Shown: piece after piece, positions 29,324 to 38,167 of the stretch
How positions within the stretch are numbered: position 1 is the stretch's first letter
How the letters are laid out: each line of letters opens with the position of its first letter
NCBI GenBank assembly: GCA_001464955.1
Contig: LNEM01000030.1
Coordinates: forward strand, 124,001 to 188,000
Source: Rhizobiales bacterium Ga0077537
Lineage (GTDB): Bacteria > Pseudomonadota > Alphaproteobacteria > Rhizobiales > Hyphomicrobiaceae
Direction: 5' to 3'
Length of the DNA: 64,000 bases
Notes under the pieces: generated by a model
Database searches by the model: none
Told to the model about the DNA's origin: nothing
Seen by the model: the letters and a program-made list of their open reading frames with translations, nothing else
Made by a program: the position numbers and the translations under genes

Positions 29324-32300
29324 CAGTTCGCCCGCGACCCCGCCGCAAAGATCCAGCGCGCCAGTGACGGCCATGCGCCTCATGGATGGCGGCCTGATCG
29401 ACCGCTCCCGCACCCTCGGCTTCACCTTCGACGGCACGCGCTACACCGGGCATCCCGGCGATACGCTCGCCTCGGCGTTGCTCGCCAACGGCGTCCGCCT
29501 CGTCGGCCGGTCGTTCAAGTATCACCGCCCGCGCGGCATCCTGACCGCTGGCCCCGAGGAGCCGAACGCCCTCGTCGAGCTGCGCACCGGCGCCCGGCGC
29601 GAACCCAACACACGCGCCACCACCATCGAGCTTTACGACGGCCTCGTTGCTGCCAGCCAGAACCGTTGGCCCTCGCTCCAGTACGATCTTCTCTCGATCA
29701 ATGGGCTCGCCGGCCCGCTGATCGGGGCTGGCTTCTACTACAAGACCTTCATGTGGCCCGCCGCCTGGTGGGAAAAGGTCTACGAGCCGCTGATCCGGCG
29801 CGCGGCGGGCCTCGGGCGCGCCTCCGGCGTTGCCGACCCGGATCACTACGACAAGGGCCATCTGCATTGCGACGTGCTGGTGATCGGCGCCGGTCCGTCA
29901 GGTCTGATGGCGGCATTGGCGGCAGGCCGGGCAGGCGCTCGCGTCGTGCTCTGCGAGGAAGACAGCCGCCTCGGCGGACGCGCGCTGCTTGACGGCCGAC
30001 GCATCGACCAGCGTCCCGCCGCGGACTGGGTGGCCGCCATCGAAGCCGAGCTTGCGGCGATGCCGGACGTTCGCATCCTGAAGCGCACCAGCGTCGTCGC
30101 GGCCTACGACCACGGCACGTTCGCGGCGGTGGAGCGCAACAACGACCATCTCGCCGAGCCCCCGGCCTTCGCGCCGCGCCAGACGCTCTGGCGCATCGTC
30201 GCCCAACGATCCGTGCTCGCCGCAGGCGCCCTCGAGCGTCCGCTCGTCTTCCCGGGCAACGACCGGCCGGGCGTGATGCTGGCTGGCGCCGCCCGCGCCT
30301 ACGTCAATCGCTTTGCCGTCATGCCAGGCCGTCGCGCGGTCGTTTTCGCGACCAACGATGACGCGGCCCTCACCGTCACCACTCTCGCCGAGGTCGGGAT
30401 TGACGTGGCCGCCGTCGTCGATGCCCGCTCCGAGATGTCGCCTGCCATGGAAGCCGCGGCCAGAATGGCGAGCGCCCTCCTCATCACGGGCGGCGCCGTC
30501 ACGCGCGTGCGCGGCTCGCTCGGCGTCGAAGGCGTGGAGATCCGCTCCGCCGACGGCCGCAAGACCCGCATCGCCTGCGACCTCCTGTGCATGTCGGGCG
30601 GCTGGACCCCGAACCTCCATCTGACCTGCCATCAGAACAACCGGCCCGTCTGGGATGCCCGCCTCGCCGCCTTTGTGCCGGGGAATCTACCGTCAGGGAT
30701 GGCCGTCGCAGGTGCAGCGAACGGCGAGATGAGCACCCGGTCCGCCATCATGCGCGGCGCGGAACTCGGTGTCGCGGCAGCCGTCGCCTGCGGGTTTCGC
30801 GCCGCGTCGCCGGACCTGCCGCCCACTGACGAGGAAAGCACGTCCTCGTCGCCGCTCTGGCGCGTCACCGGCGTCACGGGAAAGGCCTTCGTCGACTTCC
30901 AGAACGACGTCACCGTCACCGACATCGGGCTGGCGCATCGCGAAGGCTTCCGCTCGGTGGAGCACATGAAGCGCTACACGACGCTCGGCATGGCGACCGA
31001 CCAGGGCAAGACGTCGAGCATCAACGGCCTCGCATTGATGGCCGAGCTGACCGAGCGTTCGATCCCCGATACCGGCATCACGACGTTCCGGCCGCCCTAT
31101 CAGCCGGTCGCCCTCGGCACGCTCGCCGGCCACCATCGCGGCAAGGATTTTCGGCCGACGCGCCTGACGCCGACCCACGCCTGGGCGGCTGAGCGCGGCG
31201 CGGTGTTCGTCGAGACGGGCGCTTGGCTCAGGGCCCAGTGGTATCCCGAATCCGGCGAGCGGGACTGGCTCGAGAGCGTAAACCGCGAGGTGCGGACCGT
31301 CCGCAACGCGGTCGGCGTCTGCGATGTCTCGACGCTCGGCAAGATCGACGTTCAGGGCCCGGGCGCGGCGGGCCTGCTCGATTTCCTCTACGCCAACACC
31401 ATGTCGACGCTCCCCGTCGGCCGCGCCCGCTATGGCCTCATGCTGCGCGAGGACGGCTTCGTCATGGACGACGGCACGGTCTCCCGCTTCGCGCCCGATC
31501 ACTTCGTCATCACGACGACGACGGCCAATGCCGCGAAAGTACTCCAGCACATGGAGCACGCGCTGCAATGGCTGCGGCCCGACCTCGAGGCGGCCGTGGT
31601 GTCCATCAGCGAACAGTGGGCCCAGTTCTCGATCGCCGGCCCCCGATCCCGTGACGTCCTTCAGCGCGTCGTCGACTCACCGGAAGCCATCTCGAACGCG
31701 GCCTTTCCGTTCATGGCCATCGCCGAGACGACCGTGCTCGGCGGCCTGCCAGCGCGCCTCTTCCGGATCTCCTATTCCGGCGAACTCGCCTACGAGATCG
31801 CGGTCGCGGCCGGCTACGGCGAGGCCCTGATCCGGGCGATCATGGAGCAGGGTCGCGACTTCGGGATCGCCCCCTACGGCACCGAGACCCTCGGCGTGCT
31901 CCGCATCGAGAAAGGCCACGTCGCCGGCAACGAGCTGAGCGGCCAGACGACGGCCCGCGACCTGGGCCTCGGCCGCATGCTGGCAAAGAAGAAGGACTAC
32001 ATCGGTCGCGTCCTGCAGGAGCGCCCGGCACTGCTGGCCGGGGACCGTCCGGCACTCGTCGGACTGAGACCGGTCGATACCGGCGCGCGGCTCCGCGCGG
32101 GCGCCCATCTCGTGGCGTCGGGGCAGGAGCCGGTCGCGGCCAATGACCTCGGCTACGTCACGTCGGTGGCCTTTTCGCCGACCCTCGGCCATTGGATCGG
32201 CCTCGCCCTCCTGTCCGGTGGTCCCGCCCGCCACGGCGAGCGCGTTCGCGTCTGGGACCCGGTTCGCTCGGGCGACGTGTTGGCCGAGGTCTGCGACACG

Positions 32301-32339
32301 GTGTTTGTCGATCCGAAGGGAGAGCGCCTCCATGTCTGA
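29316..32339 (+). CDS. soxA: Sarcosine oxidase subunit alpha
   Basis: A 1007-residue subunit starting inside the end of soxD (8-base overlap). Order of domains: a 2Fe-2S-like fold without cluster (FTFDGTRYTGHPGDTLASAL ... FKYHRPRGI), an NAD/FAD dinucleotide region at ~residue 185 (DVLVIGAGPSGLMAALAAG), a central CMSGGWTPNLHL segment, and a C-terminal aminomethyltransferase (GcvT-like) domain that passes the methyl group to tetrahydrofolate. Length is typical for heterotetrameric sarcosine oxidase. Confidence 0.96.
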   Translation: MNDSSPATPPQRSSAPVTAMRLMDGGLIDRSRTLGFTFDGTRYTGHPGDTLASALLANGVRLVGRSFKYHRPRGILTAGPEEPNALVELRTGARREPNTRATTIELYDGLVAASQNRWPSLQYDLLSINGLAGPLIGAGFYYKTFMWPAAWWEKVYEPLIRRAAGLGRASGVADPDHYDKGHLHCDVLVIGAGPSGLMAALAAGRAGARVVLCEEDSRLGGRALLDGRRIDQRPAADWVAAIEAELAAMPDVRILKRTSVVAAYDHGTFAAVERNNDHLAEPPAFAPRQTLWRIVAQRSVLAAGALERPLVFPGNDRPGVMLAGAARAYVNRFAVMPGRRAVVFATNDDAALTVTTLAEVGIDVAAVVDARSEMSPAMEAAARMASALLITGGAVTRVRGSLGVEGVEIRSADGRKTRIACDLLCMSGGWTPNLHLTCHQNNRPVWDARLAAFVPGNLPSGMAVAGAANGEMSTRSAIMRGAELGVAAAVACGFRAASPDLPPTDEESTSSSPLWRVTGVTGKAFVDFQNDVTVTDIGLAHREGFRSVEHMKRYTTLGMATDQGKTSSINGLALMAELTERSIPDTGITTFRPPYQPVALGTLAGHHRGKDFRPTRLTPTHAWAAERGAVFVETGAWLRAQWYPESGERDWLESVNREVRTVRNAVGVCDVSTLGKIDVQGPGAAGLLDFLYANTMSTLPVGRARYGLMLREDGFVMDDGTVSRFAPDHFVITTTTANAAKVLQHMEHALQWLRPDLEAAVVSISEQWAQFSIAGPRSRDVLQRVVDSPEAISNAAFPFMAIAETTVLGGLPARLFRISYSGELAYEIAVAAGYGEALIRAIMEQGRDFGIAPYGTETLGVLRIEKGHVAGNELSGQTTARDLGLGRMLAKKKDYIGRVLQERPALLAGDRPALVGLRPVDTGARLRAGAHLVASGQEPVAANDLGYVTSVAFSPTLGHWIGLALLSGGPARHGERVRVWDPVRSGDVLAEVCDTVFVDPKGERLHV

Positions 32340-32955
32340 GACGTCCACGCTCTGGCGTCCACCGCTTGGCGACGCCCTCAAGATCGGCCGTCATGGCCGC
32401 CGCGTGGACCGTGCAGGCGTCACCGTCGACATCGTCCGCCCGGCCCGTGCATGGTCTCTTGTGGCCCGCCGTGGGGCGGCCGACGCACTCGCAATCGCGG
32501 CGGAGCAGGAATTGGGACTGCCCTGGCCGAAGGCGCCCCGATACGCCGCCCGTGGCAGCACGTTCGTCGTCTGGACGGGACCGGATCGTTGGCTTCTGGT
32601 CGAGGGACCAGCCGGCATGAGCGATAGCGTCCGGGCGACGCTCCCCGCTGGCGTCACGTCTCACGTCTACGCGACCGACCAGACGGACGCCCTCCAGATC
32701 CTGCACCTCTCCGGCCCGCGTCTTCGCGATGCGCTCGCCAAGGGCGTCACGATCGATCTTCACCCGAGGAGTTTCGCCCCCGGTAACGCGGCCATCACCC
32801 AAGTCTCGCACCTGACCGTCAACCTGTGGCAGATCTCGGACGATCCCATCTTCGGCGTCGCGGTGGCGCGGAGCCTGGCCGGAAGCTTTGCAAGCTGGCT
32901 CACGGCATCGGCCGCCGAGTTCGGTCTCGAGGTTCGCGACGGAGCAGACATCTGA
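32332..32955 (+). CDS. soxG: Sarcosine oxidase subunit gamma
   Basis: A 207-residue GcvT-related subunit starting inside the end of soxA (8-base overlap). Diagnostic segments are TGPDRWLLVEGPAG, LSGPRLRDALAKGVTIDLHPRSF and HLTVNLWQISDDPIFGVAVARS. Its stop TGA (32953-32955) overlaps the likely CTG start of glpD. Confidence 0.94.
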   Translation: MSETSTLWRPPLGDALKIGRHGRRVDRAGVTVDIVRPARAWSLVARRGAADALAIAAEQELGLPWPKAPRYAARGSTFVVWTGPDRWLLVEGPAGMSDSVRATLPAGVTSHVYATDQTDALQILHLSGPRLRDALAKGVTIDLHPRSFAPGNAAITQVSHLTVNLWQISDDPIFGVAVARSLAGSFASWLTASAAEFGLEVRDGADI

Positions 32956-34481
32956 GTGAGACGGCATACGATCTGGTCATCGTCGGGGGCGGCATCAACG
33001 GTTGCGGCATCGCACGCGACGCGGCCGGGCGTGGCCTGAAGGTTCTGCTTGCGGAAAGAGGCGATCTCGCCAGCGGCACGTCGTCCGCCTCGACCAAACT
33101 CATCCATGGCGGCCTCCGTTACCTCGAGCACTACGAGTTTCGCCTCGTCGCCGAGGCGCTGGCCGAGCGCGAAGTTCTGTGGGCGATGGCGCCGCACATA
33201 ATCTGGCCGCTACGTTTCGTGCTGCCGCACCACAAGGCGCTGCGGCCCATGTGGCTCGTCGGCCTCGGCCTGCTCCTCTATGACCGCCTCGGCGGCCGAC
33301 GTCTCCTCCCGGCCTCGCGCCGCGTCGCCATCGATGCGCTCTGCGGCCCGGACGTCTTGCAGCCGGAGTTCCAAATGGGGTTCGAGTACGCCGACTGCTG
33401 GGTCGAGGATTCGCGCCTCGTGGTGCTCAATGCCGTCGATGCGGCAACCCGCGGCGCCGAAATCCACGTCGGCACCGAAGTCGTCGCGGCTCGCCGCACG
33501 CCGGACGGCTGGTCCGTCGATCTGATGGAGGTCGCGACCGGTCGAACGCACACGATTTCCGCACGCGGCCTCGTCAACGCGGCCGGACCCTGGGTCGAGG
33601 ATGTGCTGACCCGGCGGCTCGGCCGCAACACGCGCTCGCACATGCGCCTCGTGAAGGGCAGCCACATCGTCGTGCCGCGCCTCTATCCCGGTGACCGCGC
33701 CTTCATCTTCCAGCAGGCCGACCGCCGCATCGTGTTCGCCATCCCCTACGAGACCGACTTCACCCTGATCGGCACGACGGACGTCGACGTGACGGGCGAT
33801 CCCTCGCCACCCGCCGCCAGCCCCGCCGAGATCGCCTACCTGTGCGAGGCGGCAAGCACCTACTTCGTCAAGCCCGTCACGCCGGCTGACATCGTGTGGA
33901 CCTACGCCGGCATCCGACCGCTTTACGACGACGGCGACGATGCACAGTCCGTCACCCGCGACTTCGTGCTCGAACTCGACAAGGGCGCGGACACTGGAAA
34001 CGCGCCGTTGCTCAGCATCTTCGGCGGCAAGATCACGACCTATCGCCGGCTGGCGGAAGAGGCCCTCGAACGCCTGTCACCATGGTTCCCCGAAGCGACA
34101 AAGCCTTGGACCCGCGGCGCGACGCTCCCGGGTGGCGACATCCCGGTCGAGGGCTTCGACGGCTTCGTGGCCGACCTCGTCGCCGCGTGGCCGCACCTGC
34201 CCGCGCCCCTGTTGCGACGCCTCGCCCGCGCCTACGGAACGCGCACCCGCGATCTTCTGGCGGGCGTCGTGGAGACCAGCGACCTCGGCCTCCATTTCGG
34301 CGCAGGCCTTCATGCCCACGAGGTCGAGTGGCTGATTCACGAGGAATGGGCACGTACGGCCGACGACGTGCTCTGGCGCCGGAGCAAGCTCGGCCTCCGG
34401 ATCAGCCCGGCACAGAAGGAAGCTCTCGCCAGGTTTATTTCGGCTCGCCTTGCGGAGCCTGCAGCGCCACACCGCTCGTGA
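32952..34481 (+). CDS. glpD: Aerobic glycerol-3-phosphate dehydrogenase, probable CTG start
   Basis: A 509-residue FAD enzyme oxidising glycerol 3-phosphate to dihydroxyacetone phosphate at the membrane. Marks are YDLVIVGGGINGCGIARDAA, SGTSSASTKLIHGGLRYLE, IGTTDVDVTGDPSPP and LLSIFGGKITTYRRLAEEAL. In this frame there is no ATG, GTG or TTG between 32826, deep inside soxG, and the FAD motif. A CTG at 32952 with GGAG (32941-32944) seven bases upstream forms a CTGA overlap with the soxG stop and yields SETAYDLV, where the family begins. The 3' end overlaps the convergent CoA-transferase gene by 47 bases. Confidence 0.92.
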   Translation: MSETAYDLVIVGGGINGCGIARDAAGRGLKVLLAERGDLASGTSSASTKLIHGGLRYLEHYEFRLVAEALAEREVLWAMAPHIIWPLRFVLPHHKALRPMWLVGLGLLLYDRLGGRRLLPASRRVAIDALCGPDVLQPEFQMGFEYADCWVEDSRLVVLNAVDAATRGAEIHVGTEVVAARRTPDGWSVDLMEVATGRTHTISARGLVNAAGPWVEDVLTRRLGRNTRSHMRLVKGSHIVVPRLYPGDRAFIFQQADRRIVFAIPYETDFTLIGTTDVDVTGDPSPPAASPAEIAYLCEAASTYFVKPVTPADIVWTYAGIRPLYDDGDDAQSVTRDFVLELDKGADTGNAPLLSIFGGKITTYRRLAEEALERLSPWFPEATKPWTRGATLPGGDIPVEGFDGFVADLVAAWPHLPAPLLRRLARAYGTRTRDLLAGVVETSDLGLHFGAGLHAHEVEWLIHEEWARTADDVLWRRSKLGLRISPAQKEALARFISARLAEPAAPHRS

Positions 34482-35670
34482 CGAGCCGATCGATGTCCGC
34501 GTCCTCGAGCCCGCCCATGCCGCTGAGGATGTCCCGCGTATGCTCCCCGAGTTGCGGCGCACCCCGAGCCGGAACCGGCGCCGTCTCGTGCAACACCGCC
34601 GGCGTCCGGAGCGCGGCGTAGGGACCGATGCCCGTGTGCACGACCTCGCGCACCAGATCCCGCTCGCGAGCGAGATCGTTCGACAGCGCCTCGGCGACCG
34701 TCGCCACGGCCCCCGACGGCACGCCGGCTGCACGGATCTTCGCGATCCAATGATCGCGGGGTTTGGCAATGAAGATGGCCCCGAGGATGGCAGCCAGCTC
34801 CCGCACGTTCTTCAATCGATCCGGATTGCGCGCGAACCTCGGGTCCGCGAGCAGATCCGGCCGGTCGATCACGTCGGTGCAAAGCTTGCGGTATTGAGCC
34901 TCGGTGACGCACGCGAGCACGAATGGACCGTCGGCCGCGGTATAGACGTCGGCCGGTTGCGCCACCTGATTGGCGTTCCCGGTGCGCGTCGGATTACGCC
35001 CGGTCGTCAGATACGACCCGGCATAGTTCGCGAGCATGCTGAGCGCCGTGTCGTGCAGCGCCACCTCGATCATGCGGCCTTCACCCGCGACCGCCACGTG
35101 CCGGAGCGCGGCGGCGATGGCTTGCGCCGCATAGAGGCCCGTCACCAGATCGACAACCGATGGACCGACCCGCATCGGTGAACCGGCCGGATCACCGATC
35201 ATGGACATGAGGCCGCTCTCGGCCTGCGCGATCGGATCGTAGCCGGGCACTTCCACGTTGGGGCCCGATCGTCCGTAGCCCGAGATCGAGCAATGGACGA
35301 GCCCCGGCCGGACCGCCTTCAGCGTGTCGTAGCCAAGCCCGAGCCGCTCCATCACGCCCGTGCGGAAATTCTCGAGCACGACATCGGCGCCGGCCACCAG
35401 CTTGAGGAACGCAGCCTTGCCGTCCGGCGATTTCAGATCGAGGGCGACCGACCGCTTGTTGCGGTTGATCGACAGGAAATACGTCGAGACACCCTTGAAG
35501 CTCGGCTCGCTGAACGACCGGCTGTCGTCGCCGCCATCGGGGTTCTCGACCTTGATGACATCGGCCCCCATGTCGGCCAGCACCAGACCACAATAGGGCC
35601 CGGCCAGCACACGCGACAGGTCGAGCACGGTGATGCCGGCGAGCGGCAGCGGAAGGGGCGCGGCAGTCAT
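34435..35670 (-). CDS. CaiB/BaiF family (type III) CoA transferase
   Basis: A 411-residue enzyme moving CoA between carboxylic acids. The ATG at 35670 follows GAGGGA; upstream codons lack support. Features are LAGITVLDLSRVLAGPYCG, DMGADVIKVENPDGGDDSR (catalytic Asp region is VIKVENP... followed by NRNKRSVALDLKSPDGK), and HCSISGYGRSGP. The substrate is unknown; relatives use succinyl-CoA, formyl-CoA, carnitine or itaconate derivatives. Its 3' end overlaps glpD tail to tail. Confidence 0.9.
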   Translation of the reverse strand: MTAAPLPLPLAGITVLDLSRVLAGPYCGLVLADMGADVIKVENPDGGDDSRSFSEPSFKGVSTYFLSINRNKRSVALDLKSPDGKAAFLKLVAGADVVLENFRTGVMERLGLGYDTLKAVRPGLVHCSISGYGRSGPNVEVPGYDPIAQAESGLMSMIGDPAGSPMRVGPSVVDLVTGLYAAQAIAAALRHVAVAGEGRMIEVALHDTALSMLANYAGSYLTTGRNPTRTGNANQVAQPADVYTAADGPFVLACVTEAQYRKLCTDVIDRPDLLADPRFARNPDRLKNVRELAAILGAIFIAKPRDHWIAKIRAAGVPSGAVATVAEALSNDLARERDLVREVVHTGIGPYAALRTPAVLHETAPVPARGAPQLGEHTRDILSGMGGLEDADIDRLVTSGVALQAPQGEPK

Positions 35671-35817
35671 GTGGTTTCCCTCGATGTCAGCGCCGACCCG
35701 ATCGCGATGCACGGTGCGCTTCTGTTTGGTCAATTCTAGGCCGCGCACCCTTCCGCCGGTCAAGGCGCAGGGCGTCGGTGTCCCCGGGTGGGTGCGATTT
35801 CGGGTGCCGCTCGACGT

Positions 35818-36564
35818 CTATTCGCGCCTGAGGATGCGGTTAGTGATCACGTTCGCCCATCCTTTGGCGACGAACGACTGTTTCACCTGATCCGCATCAT
35901 AGACCGTCTCGACCCAGTGGAAGAACTCGATCGGCGAGCGCGCGTTGTCTTCGAGGTAGCACTCGAAGAAGTAGTCGAGCACGCCCGTGTCGGATTGCCG
36001 GATATGGCCGAAGCGCCAGTCGAGCTGCCGTCGCGCGACATCCACCGGCACGCCCTCGACCGCGATCAGGTAGAGCGTGCTCATGAGCCCCGCACGATCC
36101 GCGCCGGACTTGCAATGGAAGAGCACCGGCCCCTCGAGTTGCTTGAACAGGTCACGCGCCCCGAGCACTTCTTCGCGCGACGGCGCGGCCCTCGACCGGA
36201 CCTGATAGTCGACGAGCCGGACACCATGGCGCGTGCAGGCCTTCTGCTCGAGCCAGTAGCTGCCGCAGTACCGGGCCCCCCTGAGATTGACGATCGTCCG
36301 GATCCCAGCCCGCGCCAGTCGGCCGATTTGGTGCGGCGCAGGTTGCGCCGATCGCCACGCCGTCGCGCCCAGTTTGTGCAGATTGAGATACGCGAGCCGA
36401 AAAATGCCATGGTCGACGAGCAGCATGTCGGCCCAGTTGACCATCGGCCCGACGGCCGACCGAGCCCATTCCGGGGAAGTCTGGAAGATGCCTTGCCGCA
36501 AGCCGCGCACGGCTTGGCGCATCGCCCGTCGCTGATGTTTCGCGATCTTCCCCATGCCTGACAT
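35818..36564 (-). CDS. Tyrosine/dual-specificity phosphatase-like protein
   Basis: A 248-residue protein starting at an ATG with TAGGAG upstream. The phosphatase loop reads FHCKSGADRAGL (CX5R, Cys ~150), preceded by IRTIVNLRGAR and RLVDYQVRSR, the pattern of the bacterial atypical protein-tyrosine phosphatases related to Siw14 and DSPs. The first ~60 residues are basic with no clear signal peptide. Similar proteins occur next to envelope-sugar genes; here waaA and lpxK are divergent neighbours, so a role in polysaccharide or lipid regulation is possible but unproven. Confidence 0.82.
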   Translation of the reverse strand: MSGMGKIAKHQRRAMRQAVRGLRQGIFQTSPEWARSAVGPMVNWADMLLVDHGIFRLAYLNLHKLGATAWRSAQPAPHQIGRLARAGIRTIVNLRGARYCGSYWLEQKACTRHGVRLVDYQVRSRAAPSREEVLGARDLFKQLEGPVLFHCKSGADRAGLMSTLYLIAVEGVPVDVARRQLDWRFGHIRQSDTGVLDYFFECYLEDNARSPIEFFHWVETVYDADQVKQSFVAKGWANVITNRILRRE

Positions 36565-36798
36565 AAGGCTCCTACCGGCAGCGACGCAAATGTGCAAGCC
36601 GCCCGTCAAAAGGCAAGCGGAAGATGGGCCATGATCCCCATCGTCCTGCTTCCGGTGAAGACCTTGAAGCAGGCGCCGCGGCTCTAATGTGACAGTTGAG
36701 AGACCGACAGAACGCTTGGCAGAACGTTAACGTTGCCTGTAGATATCAGGCACCGAATCGCCCGTAAGCGCATACCGCGCACCAACCAAAGGTTGAGG

Positions 36799-38166
36799 AT
36801 GGCCGGCCCGACGTTCAAGACGGGAGAGTTAGGGCCGCCGCCGCCAGCGGTGCCGCAACCGGTTGATGGGTATGAGATTGGCGCCTACCGGCTGCTGACC
36901 CGATTGGCCCGGCCGGCGGCGCCATACATCCTCAGGTTGCGCGAGCGGAACGGCAAGGAAGACCCGCTGCGCAAGAACGAGCGGTTGGGCCGTCCCTCTT
37001 TGCCGCGACCGTCTGGCACGGTCGTCTGGATTCACGCCGCGAGCGTCGGCGAAACCAGCTCAATTCTGCCGCTGATCCGTGCCTTGCATCATAACCGGCC
37101 CGCCGCCGGCATCTTGCTGACCACGGGCACGGTCACGTCGGCGCGATTCGCTGCCACCCGCATCGAGCCGAGCACTCTTCACCAGTACGTGCCCCTCGAT
37201 GAGCCATCGTTCGTGGCGTCGTTCCTCGATCACTGGCGACCGGATCTGGCAATCTTCACCGAGCAGGAGATCTGGCCCAACCTCGTGCTCGAAGCTGCGC
37301 GGCGTCGCATTCCTCTGGCACTCGTGAACGCGCGGATGTCGGATCGCTCGTTCGAGCGTTGGCGCCGCCGTCCACGCCTCGCAAATGCACTTTTCTCAAG
37401 GTTTTCCAAAGTCTTGACCCAGAGCGACACGCTCGAGGCCCGCTTTCGCGCCCTCGGCGCGGTAAAGGTCGAGAACGTCGGCAATTTGAAGATCGATACG
37501 CCGCCGCCCCCGGTTGACGCCGGCGCGTTTGCGGCACTCCACGATGCCCTCGGTGGCCGTCCACGCGTCGTGGCCGCGAGCACGCATGACCCTGAGGAGC
37601 TGGCGATCGCCGACGCCCATTCGCGACTGCGAACGAGCATGCCCGGCTTGGTCACCATCATCGCGCCCCGTCATCCGGATCGGGGTGAGGCCATCGCGAC
37701 GGCGTTGCGTGCCCGAGGCATCTGCGTGGCCCGACGATCTGAGGGTGAGCTGCCGTCCCGCGAGACCGAGGTCTATCTCGTCGATACCATCGGCGAACTG
37801 GGCACCATGTATGCGCTGGCTCCGGTCGCATTCATCGGCGGCACCTTGATCCCGCATGGCGGCCAGAACCCGATCGAGGCCGTGCAGCTCGGCTCCGTCG
37901 TGGTCGCGGGCCAGAGCCGCTACAATTTCGCCGACGTCTTCGCCGCACTCGATGCCGCGAACGGCTGCGTCACCGTCGAGCCCGGTGCGGACCTTGCCGC
38001 TGCCTTGCTCGGGCCCCTGACCGATCCGGTCATGGCCGCCGAACGTCGCTCATCCGCGACAGCCGCCCTGACCGGCTTGTCCGGCGCGCTCGAGAGATCG
38101 GTGAACGGCCTCCTTCCCTACATCGCCGAGGATCTGGCCGCACGGCCGGAGAACATGAGCGCGTGA
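36799..38166 (+). CDS. waaA: Kdo transferase (3-deoxy-D-manno-octulosonic-acid transferase)
   Basis: A 455-residue GT-B glycosyltransferase that adds Kdo to the lipid A precursor at the inner membrane. Typical segments are VVWIHAASVGETSSILPLIRAL, LTTGTVTSARFA, FTEQEIWPNLVLEA, LVNARMSDRSFERWRR and FIGGTLIPHGGQNPIEAVQLG. The ATG at 36799 is preferred to a TTG at 36733. lpxK follows after one base, giving a lipid A operon with DUF2093 converging. Confidence 0.93.
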   Translation: MAGPTFKTGELGPPPPAVPQPVDGYEIGAYRLLTRLARPAAPYILRLRERNGKEDPLRKNERLGRPSLPRPSGTVVWIHAASVGETSSILPLIRALHHNRPAAGILLTTGTVTSARFAATRIEPSTLHQYVPLDEPSFVASFLDHWRPDLAIFTEQEIWPNLVLEAARRRIPLALVNARMSDRSFERWRRRPRLANALFSRFSKVLTQSDTLEARFRALGAVKVENVGNLKIDTPPPPVDAGAFAALHDALGGRPRVVAASTHDPEELAIADAHSRLRTSMPGLVTIIAPRHPDRGEAIATALRARGICVARRSEGELPSRETEVYLVDTIGELGTMYALAPVAFIGGTLIPHGGQNPIEAVQLGSVVVAGQSRYNFADVFAALDAANGCVTVEPGADLAAALLGPLTDPVMAAERRSSATAALTGLSGALERSVNGLLPYIAEDLAARPENMSA

Positions 38167-38167
38167 C

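Noticed and set aside
36705-36734. AGAAC-N17-CGTT resembling an EcfG promoter upstream of waaA
   Set aside because: The first base of the -35 element is wrong and waaA is a housekeeping gene; the overlapping AACGTTAACGTT palindrome makes the CGTT match unremarkable.
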